The notes beneath the pieces were generated by a model, which was given only the letters and a program-made list of their open reading frames with translations, did no database searches and was not told the DNA's origin. From contig DOOY01000010.1 in assembly GCA_003514765.1 (NCBI GenBank), forward strand, positions 1 through 7,164: a stretch of 7,164 bases of DNA. The letters are read 5' to 3'. Below, one piece after another: positions 1 through 4,673 of this stretch. Numbering within the stretch: position 1 is the first letter of the stretch; every line of letters begins with the position of its first letter. A program made the translations under genes and the position numbers. Source of the DNA: Nitrosomonas sp. (GTDB lineage Bacteria > Pseudomonadota > Gammaproteobacteria > Burkholderiales > Nitrosomonadaceae).

Positions 1-1494
1 ATACGTGATGCGATTAATCAGTCAGATGCCGGAATTTCGGCAAGTATCATAAATGATGGCTCAGGAGATCGACTGGTAATTGCTTCAAAAGATACAGGAT
101 TGAGTAATGCGCTCAAAATCACGGTGTCGGATGATGACGGAAATAATCTAGATAGCGCCGGTCTATCTCAATTCGCCTATGATGCCTCTATCGGTGGTAC
201 AGCTAATCTTTCCGAAACGGTAACGGCAAGTAACGCCACAATGGTTATTGACGGCATTCCAATCAGTAAAGCATCCAATAAAATTACAGATGCAATTGAT
301 GGTGTAACGTTTAATCTATTGAAAGCCGATTTGGGCACAACTACAACACTTAACATCACACGGGATACCGCCGGTATTGAGAAATCTATTTCGTCTTTTG
401 TCAAAGCCTATAACGAGCTAAATCAGACGATTACAAATTTATCCAAATATAACTCAGAAACAAAACAAGCTTCTATTTTGACAGGGGACTTTACAGTAAG
501 ATCTCTGCAAAATCAACTACGTAATGCACTTTCCGATCCATTAAAAACTGCAGGTGGTGGCTTACGCATATTATCAGAAGTCGGCGTCTCTTTTCAAGAT
601 GATGGCTCGCTTAAACTAGATTCCAGCAAATTAAGTGAAATTGTTAACAACCCGAGCAAAGACATATCTACATTATTTGCTTCTGTTGGCAAAACAAGTG
701 ATAGTCTGGTTTCATTTGTCAGTGCCAAGTCTGATACTGTAAACGGAAACTATCTATTGGATATCAATCAAATCGCCACTCAAGGAACAGCTATAGGCTC
801 CACTCCGGCTGCGCTCACAATTACCTCTGGTGTGAACGACACACTCGATCTTACAATTAACGGTACTACCGCCAGCATTACATTAGGAGCAGGTAATTAT
901 AGTGCCGATTCACTTGCGGCTGAAATACAGTCAAAAATCAATGGCAAATCTGCTTTTTCATCAAAGGATATTGATGTTACAGTCACGCAATCAGCCGGGA
1001 TTCTAACCATTACGTCAAATCAATATGGCTCTTCGTCTTCAGTAGAAATTACAGGAGGAAACGGCGAACTAGCCTTGTTTGGTACTGCTACTGAAACAAT
1101 CGGTTTAGACGTAGCTGGCGCAATTAATGGCATCAACGCTACAGGCTCAGGACAAATGCTCAATGGAACGGGTGACAGTAACGGGTTAGTACTTCAAATT
1201 ACAGGTGGCAACCTTGGTTCACGCGGAACAATTGACTTTGCACATGGTTTTGCCGCCAAATTGGACCAGGTAATTAACAAAATGCTCGATGGCAACCTGA
1301 TTAATAACCGCATTGATGGTATTAATGCAAAAATTGATGACATAAATACACAGCGAGAAACGCTATCTCGACGCCTTGATGATGTAGAAAAACGGATTCG
1401 CGCACAGTTTTCCGCACTGGATACGATGATTGCCAGCATGACGCAAACAAGCAATTTCCTGCAGCAGCAATTATCTACTATAAATAATAGTTAA
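1..1494 (+). CDS. fliD: Flagellar filament cap protein FliD, 5' end missing
   Basis: FliD (HAP2) forms the cap at the filament tip and folds flagellin as it emerges. The frame is open from base 1, so the gene begins upstream; the in-frame TTG at 100 is internal, because the 33 residues before it already match FliD (IRDAINQS, GISASIINDG, RLVIASKDTG). 497 residues are visible. Visible residues 76-120 form a typical FliD core strand set (ATMVIDGIP, then DAIDGVTF). Residues about 278-353 hold a flagellin-IN-like insertion (TLDLTING, GNYSADSLAAEIQSKIN). Residues about 414-490 are the FliD C-terminal helical region, with a heptad-rich stretch (RIDGINAKIDDIN, SRRLDDVEKRIRAQF) and the ending MTQTSNFLQQQL that helps cap assembly. 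With the missing N-terminus the protein would exceed 600 residues, longer than the roughly 470-residue enterobacterial FliD; the insertion accounts for much of this. It is followed by its usual partners fliS and fliT. Confidence 0.96.
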   Translation: MRDAINQSDAGISASIINDGSGDRLVIASKDTGLSNALKITVSDDDGNNLDSAGLSQFAYDASIGGTANLSETVTASNATMVIDGIPISKASNKITDAIDGVTFNLLKADLGTTTTLNITRDTAGIEKSISSFVKAYNELNQTITNLSKYNSETKQASILTGDFTVRSLQNQLRNALSDPLKTAGGGLRILSEVGVSFQDDGSLKLDSSKLSEIVNNPSKDISTLFASVGKTSDSLVSFVSAKSDTVNGNYLLDINQIATQGTAIGSTPAALTITSGVNDTLDLTINGTTASITLGAGNYSADSLAAEIQSKINGKSAFSSKDIDVTVTQSAGILTITSNQYGSSSSVEITGGNGELALFGTATETIGLDVAGAINGINATGSGQMLNGTGDSNGLVLQITGGNLGSRGTIDFAHGFAAKLDQVINKMLDGNLINNRIDGINAKIDDINTQRETLSRRLDDVEKRIRAQFSALDTMIASMTQTSNFLQQQLSTINNS

Positions 1495-1539
1495 TTTATC
1501 CGTTTGTACAGCAAAATTTCAGTTCTGAGAATATCTATT

Positions 1540-1545
1540 AAGGAG
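1540..1545 (+). promoter_or_regulatory. Ribosome binding site of fliS
   Basis: AAGGAG lies 6 bases before the ATG at 1552. It decides the start: a longer reading frame from TTG 1504 exists, but its extra 16 residues have no Shine-Dalgarno and do not resemble FliS. Confidence 0.8.
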
Positions 1546-1551
1546 TACTTA

Positions 1552-1959
1552 ATGTATGCGACTATGAATAGCCCTATCTCCGCATATCAGCGGATTGGCG
1601 TTGAAACGGGTGTTGAATCAGCCAATCCCCACAGACTCATTCTAATGTTGTTTGAAGGCGCTCAAGAAGCGCTTGTAAAAGCAAAAATGCATATAAGGCA
1701 TAGTGAAATTGCCAGAAAAGGAGAAGCGCTTTCAAAAGCCATCATGATCATAGATCATGGCTTAAAAGCAAGTCTAGACATGAATGTTGGTGGTGAATTG
1801 GCGTTTCACCTTCAGGCACTATATGACTATATGACTAGTCGTCTATTAATTGCAAATCTTAAGAATGACATTGAAATTATCGACGAGGTCAATGGATTAT
1901 TAAATGAATTATATGGCGCATGGAAAGCCATAGAGAACACTAGTACTCCAACAACTTAG
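1552..1959 (+). CDS. fliS: Flagellin export chaperone FliS
   Basis: FliS binds the C-terminus of newly made flagellin in the cytoplasm, stops it polymerising early, and delivers it to the flagellar type III export gate. The protein has 135 residues, the usual FliS length. The family signature is near the N-terminus: SAYQRIGVETGVESANPHRLI at residues about 10-30 (tyrosine-containing stretch, then the NPHRLI segment), followed by LMLFEGAQEAL. The rest is all-helical as in the four-helix bundle of the family, including a GELAFHLQALYDYM segment around residues 81-94 that matches the usual L..LY.YM motif, and a C-terminal helix ending LLNELYGAWKAI. The start at 1552 is set by AAGGAG; a second in-frame ATG at 1564 is a weaker alternative. 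It lies 57 bases after fliD and 86 bases before fliT, so it is probably co-transcribed with both. Confidence 0.95.
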   Translation: MYATMNSPISAYQRIGVETGVESANPHRLILMLFEGAQEALVKAKMHIRHSEIARKGEALSKAIMIIDHGLKASLDMNVGGELAFHLQALYDYMTSRLLIANLKNDIEIIDEVNGLLNELYGAWKAIENTSTPTT

Positions 1960-2045
1960 AAATGATGAGTACTAACGACATGCATGCGGTACAAAAAACC
2001 GAAGTCTGATTTTATTACACAAAAATTCAAAAGGTTCTTAACAAA

Positions 2046-2381
2046 ATGGATAGCACGCAACTTATTAATACATATGAGCATATTCTAGCAATCACCCACA
2101 AAATGCTGGTAGCAGCACAAAATAATGAATGGGACAAATTAATAAATTTAGAACAAGAATGTAAGCAATTAACAAATATGCTCATTAAAAATAAACCAGA
2201 ACCCTTGTTAAGTCACAAATTGCAGCAAAAAAAAATAGAAATTATTCATCAAGTGCTTAATCACGACGCACAAATCAAAGCAATTACAGAGCCATGGATG
2301 GAAAAACTGCAAGACATTTTCAGCACAAGCGAACGCAAACGCAATCTGCAACAAGCCTACGAGGCTGGCAATGTTTACTGA
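2046..2381 (+). CDS. fliT: FliT-like flagellar chaperone
   Basis: FliT proteins are small cytoplasmic helical chaperones that bind the cap protein FliD and guide it to the export apparatus; in enterobacteria FliT also inhibits FlhD4C2. I see 111 residues, close to the usual size, and all predicted helix: a first helix with YEHILAITHKMLVAA, the NNEWDKLINLEQECKQL helix typical of FliT, then DAQIKAITEPWMEKL and a charged C-terminal helix (SERKRNLQQAYEAG). Family identity rests on this pattern and on position after fliD-fliS, since FliT is poorly conserved. The Shine-Dalgarno is weak (AAAGG at about 2029-2033, spacing about 12). The gene is very A-rich and contains a run of nine A at 2227-2235 (codons CAA AAA AAA ATA). 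Whether it regulates transcription here cannot be told from the sequence. Confidence 0.82.
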   Translation: MDSTQLINTYEHILAITHKMLVAAQNNEWDKLINLEQECKQLTNMLIKNKPEPLLSHKLQQKKIEIIHQVLNHDAQIKAITEPWMEKLQDIFSTSERKRNLQQAYEAGNVY

Positions 2382-2384
2382 CCG

Positions 2385-2407
2385 CGAATAAATCTCTTAT
2401 TCGTTTT
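2385..2407 (+). terminator. Weak hairpin with short T run between fliT and fliK
   Basis: CGAATAA (2385-2391) and TTATTCG (2397-2403) form a perfect 7-base inverted repeat with a 5-base loop, followed directly by TTTT (2404-2407). It starts 4 bases after the fliT stop. Only two of the seven pairs are G-C and the T run is short, so full termination is unlikely; it may cause partial attenuation, protect an mRNA end, or have no role. Confidence 0.3.
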
Positions 2408-2425
2408 ATAGTATACATTTGTAGC

Positions 2426-2430
2426 GGAGG
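2426..2430 (+). promoter_or_regulatory. Strong Shine-Dalgarno upstream of fliK
   Basis: GGAGG is the strongest ribosome binding site in the window. It lies 23 bases before the first conventional start codon of fliK (GTG 2454), too far for normal initiation. It lies 5 bases before an in-frame ATT at 2436 and 6 bases before an out-of-frame TTG at 2437 that meets TAA after two codons. Its position suggests that the true fliK start is upstream of the GTG. Confidence 0.6.
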
Positions 2431-2453
2431 CACTCATTGTATTAAAAACAACC

Positions 2454-3467
2454 GTGATTCCTACTACGATAAAAACCGATCAGATTTCAAACCAAACACA
2501 AGCAAAAACTGTTACCGCAGTTAGACCTGTTGTGCCCGTTGCACCGGTAGCGACTGGCTCTGATTCTAAACATGCCTCACATGAATTTGTACAAGGTCAG
2601 AAGTACCAAGCATTTGTTGAAGCACGCTTATCCAATGGTAACTTCCGGGTATTGATTTCAGACAAATTGCTTCAGATGCATCTGCCTGAAAATATCCGGC
2701 CCGGTGATAAATTGCAGCTTGTACTGTTATCAAACGCGCCAAAACTCAAGTTCGCACTACAACGTGAAAGCCTCACAGAAACAGCAAAAAACAATACCTT
2801 AATTAGCCCAACAGGCCGATTCCTGGACGTACTCATCCAGGAATCCGGAAAACCTGCAGCATCAAATATACTCACCAACACCCACCCTATACTCACGGAT
2901 TTCCCTTTAAATAGCCGGGAATTACCGCTTTTATTACAAAAAGCAATTCGTCAAAGTGGTTTATTCTATGAATCGCATTTGGCAAAATGGGTTAATGGTA
3001 AAAATACGGTTGAAAAATTACATCAGGAACCGCAAGGGAAAATAAGTGTAAGTGCCACGACATACGCAACATCAACCGCACATATGTCAGCCATACCTGT
3101 TAATACACAAAGTTTATCACTTGTACAACAACAGTTACTGGCACTAGAGACTGGTCATATTGCTTGGAATGGTGAGATATGGAAAGGACAAGATTTGCAA
3201 TGGGATATCTATGAAGACACTACAAATAGCAATATTGCTGATGAAAATACTGCGCTTCGATGGAAAACAAAATTAACACTAACTTTGCCGCAGCTAGGGG
3301 AGATCATAGCATCTATTACTTTTAATTCACAAGGCATGCAAATTTCGATAGATACTGCTGACGACAACACAGTTAACCTGCTAAAAACAAACCAAGTTCC
3401 TTTTAAGACTAGTATGCAAGCAGCAGGTTTCACTATTCAATCACTTGATATTCATCACAATGACTGA
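2454..3467 (+). CDS. fliK: FliK-type flagellar hook-length control protein
   Basis: FliK is exported while the hook grows, measures its length, and through its C-terminal domain makes FlhB switch export from hook to filament proteins. From the GTG at 2454 the protein has 337 residues; from the ATT at 2436 that fits the GGAGG site better it would have 343. Residues about 45-105 form a compact beta domain (GQKYQAFVEARLSNGNFRVLI, LHLP-like MHLPENIRPGDKLQL) that recurs in FliK-like proteins. Residues about 269-334 are the FliK C-terminal domain: LTLTLPQLGEIIASITF, the GMQISI strand, then VPFKTSMQAAGFTIQSLDI. It is short for FliK and lacks a long Pro/Gln-rich linker, so it could be a diverged or second FliK. 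Its end overlaps the FlhB-like gene by 8 bases. A perfect 9-base inverted repeat lies inside at 2818-2845. Confidence 0.85.
   Translation: MIPTTIKTDQISNQTQAKTVTAVRPVVPVAPVATGSDSKHASHEFVQGQKYQAFVEARLSNGNFRVLISDKLLQMHLPENIRPGDKLQLVLLSNAPKLKFALQRESLTETAKNNTLISPTGRFLDVLIQESGKPAASNILTNTHPILTDFPLNSRELPLLLQKAIRQSGLFYESHLAKWVNGKNTVEKLHQEPQGKISVSATTYATSTAHMSAIPVNTQSLSLVQQQLLALETGHIAWNGEIWKGQDLQWDIYEDTTNSNIADENTALRWKTKLTLTLPQLGEIIASITFNSQGMQISIDTADDNTVNLLKTNQVPFKTSMQAAGFTIQSLDIHHND
2818..2845. repeat. Perfect 9-base inverted repeat inside fliK
   Basis: GATTCCTGG (2818-2826) pairs with CCAGGAATC (2837-2845) across a 10-base loop. Two more pairs (CC at 2816-2817 with GG at 2847-2848) can form past a single bulged C. 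There is no T run after it, so it is not a terminator. It could slow ribosomes or mark an RNA-processing site, or be chance. Confidence 0.6.
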
Positions 3468-3741
3468 GAACAACGCCAATCAGAAAGCTGTTGCACTGGC
3501 ATACCGTGAAGGCCAAGCTGCGCCCAAGGTAATCGCCAAAGGTTGCGGATTAATCGCACAGGAAATTATCAAACGCGCAAAAGAATCAGGGGTCTATGTA
3601 CACGAATCACATGAATTGGTGGCGTTACTTATGCAAGTAGATCTGGACGACAGAATTCCCCCTCAACTATATGTGGCAGTTGCTGAATTATTAGCCTGGT
3701 TATATCACCTAGAACAAAATCAAAAAAAGATAACGCTATAA
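3460..3741 (+). CDS. Stand-alone FlhB C-terminal-domain-like protein (export switch family)
   Basis: The 93-residue protein matches the cytoplasmic C-terminal domain of FlhB/YscU: KAVALAYREGQAAPKVIAKG (the AVAL.Y....AP.V.AKG motif), then QEIIKRAKESGVYVHES and a closing DDRIPPQLYVAVAELLAWLY, matching the IP..LY.AVAE.LA.VY motif. It has no membrane helices, and the NPTH autocleavage site that precedes this region in full FlhB is absent, so it resembles the fragment left after FlhB cleavage. Similar short genes (called FhlB or YlqH in some genomes) are known beside fliK. The ATG at 3460 overlaps the end of fliK by 8 bases and has no Shine-Dalgarno, which indicates translational coupling. A longer frame from TTG 3445 is less likely. 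I infer a role in substrate-specificity switching with FliK; an unrelated regulatory role remains possible. Confidence 0.9.
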   Translation: MTENNANQKAVALAYREGQAAPKVIAKGCGLIAQEIIKRAKESGVYVHESHELVALLMQVDLDDRIPPQLYVAVAELLAWLYHLEQNQKKITL

Positions 3742-3777
3742 ACACGCCTTATTAGCAATACATAACCACTCTCTATT

Positions 3778-3781
3778 GGAG
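3778..3781 (+). promoter_or_regulatory. Ribosome binding site of ycgR
   Basis: GGAG lies 9 bases before the ATG at 3791 and supports that start over the in-frame TTG at 3776, which overlaps the site itself. The surrounding GGAGTAC is also found at the fliS site (1542-1548). Confidence 0.65.
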
Positions 3782-3790
3782 TACCAAATT

Positions 3791-4570
3791 ATGGTTGAAT
3801 CAATCCACAATATTGATCTCTCGAACGCTAAGCATGACAAAAAGTCTTTACCGCACAAGGATGAAGCTTTTCGCATTTATTCAAAAATAGACATACTGTA
3901 TATTCTGCGAGAAATTATGCAGAAAAACACGTTAATCACGCTTTATTTCGATCGAAGCAACCGGTTTATCTTAACCTCCATTCTTGCCTTGAACGAAGAT
4001 AGAAATGAAATGTTAATAGATATTGGTGTCGAACCCGATTTCAATGAAGCGGCTTTAGCTTCAAAAAATCTAACTTTCATTACATCACAAAATAGAATCA
4101 AAATTGAATTTGCATGCAATCAACTCAAAACCAAACAATTTGATAACCGAAGTGCCTTTGCAGTCGAATTACCGGCATCTCTGATTCGCATGCAAAGAAG
4201 AAATTTTTTCCGCATAACCACACCCACAACCAAACCCTTAAAATGCATTATTCCCATACCGACCCAAGACACACCAACAAAAGCAGAAATTACGTTACTT
4301 GATATCAGCTGTGGGGGAATAGGTGTCATAGATCATCATCCGGTAATCAATTTTGATCCTGGAATTTCTTATCACAATTGTCAAATCGAGTTACCTAGTA
4401 TAGGACGGATTACCACGACTATACAGGTAAAAAACACTTATGAGATTACGCTTAAGGGCGGCCAGGCTTGTAAGCGCGCAGGCTGTCAATTTATAGATCT
4501 ACCGGCATCAATGGAAGTTATGATACAGCGCTACATAACAAAGCAGGAACAAACCAGGGTAAACACCTAA
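3791..4570 (+). CDS. ycgR: YcgR-type flagellar brake protein with PilZ domain
   Basis: YcgR binds cyclic di-GMP and then slows the flagellar motor by contacting stator and rotor parts, which favours the change from swimming to attachment. The protein has 259 residues, close to the roughly 245 of E. coli YcgR. Residues about 27-125 are the N-terminal YcgR domain (FRIYSKIDILYILREIMQ, then TLITLYFDRSNRFILTSIL). The PilZ domain follows at about 135-250 and carries both c-di-GMP motifs: RxxxR as RNFFR (residues 137-141) and DxSxxG as DISCGG (171-176), with the closing GCQF strand at 231-234. All binding residues are present, so it should be an active receptor. The start at ATG 3791 rests on GGAG at 3778. 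It lies 49 bases after the FlhB-like gene and is the last flagellar gene in the window. Confidence 0.95.
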   Translation: MVESIHNIDLSNAKHDKKSLPHKDEAFRIYSKIDILYILREIMQKNTLITLYFDRSNRFILTSILALNEDRNEMLIDIGVEPDFNEAALASKNLTFITSQNRIKIEFACNQLKTKQFDNRSAFAVELPASLIRMQRRNFFRITTPTTKPLKCIIPIPTQDTPTKAEITLLDISCGGIGVIDHHPVINFDPGISYHNCQIELPSIGRITTTIQVKNTYEITLKGGQACKRAGCQFIDLPASMEVMIQRYITKQEQTRVNT

Positions 4571-4598
4571 TCCCTTTCATCCAACTTCAAAATAAGTC

Positions 4599-4673
4599 AT
4601 GAGAAATTCACATCAAGTAGTTAAAGGACCCAATCTTCAACAACCGGCTGCAACGTATTTTTCGGGGTCATAA
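4599..4673 (+). CDS. Possible 24-residue leader peptide before the giant surface-protein gene
   Basis: An ATG at 4599 opens a 24-codon frame (beginning MRNSHQVVKG, ending TYFSGS) whose TAA at 4671-4673 overlaps the ATG of the next gene as TAATG. Such an overlap often marks translational coupling. Only a poor Shine-Dalgarno (AATAAG, about 4591-4596) precedes it and I recognise no family. It may be a chance ORF; the one-base overlap is the only real support. Confidence 0.25.
   Translation: MRNSHQVVKGPNLQQPAATYFSGS

Noticed and set aside
100..102. TTG as a start for FliD
   Set aside because: The frame is open to base 1 and the upstream residues match the FliD family, so this is an internal codon.
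1743..1759. Inverted repeat CATGATC-ATA-GATCATG in fliS
   Set aside because: It falls on codons for a conserved helix (KAIMIIDHG), and a 3-base loop with an A+T-rich stem is weak evidence for a function.
1941..1974. Inverted repeat TAGTACT / AGTACTA around the fliS stop
   Set aside because: Seven bases with a 20-base loop and A+T-rich; AGTACT is itself a palindrome, so chance is likely and no T run follows.
1962..2009. 15-codon ORF in the fliS-fliT gap, beginning MMSTND
   Set aside because: Too short, no Shine-Dalgarno, and it does not touch the fliT start.
2294..2524. Plus-strand frame of 76 codons across the fliT-fliK junction
   Set aside because: It overlaps the 3' end of fliT and the 5' end of fliK in another frame, with no protein-like pattern.
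3776..3787. Small hairpin TTGG-AGTA-CCAA over the ycgR ribosome site
   Set aside because: Only four pairs; too weak to call a regulatory structure.
4622..4652. TAAAG followed by an ACCGG stretch, similar to a sigma-28 flagellar promoter, before the giant gene
   Set aside because: The -10 part matches only CCG of GCCGATAA and the spacing is about two bases too long.
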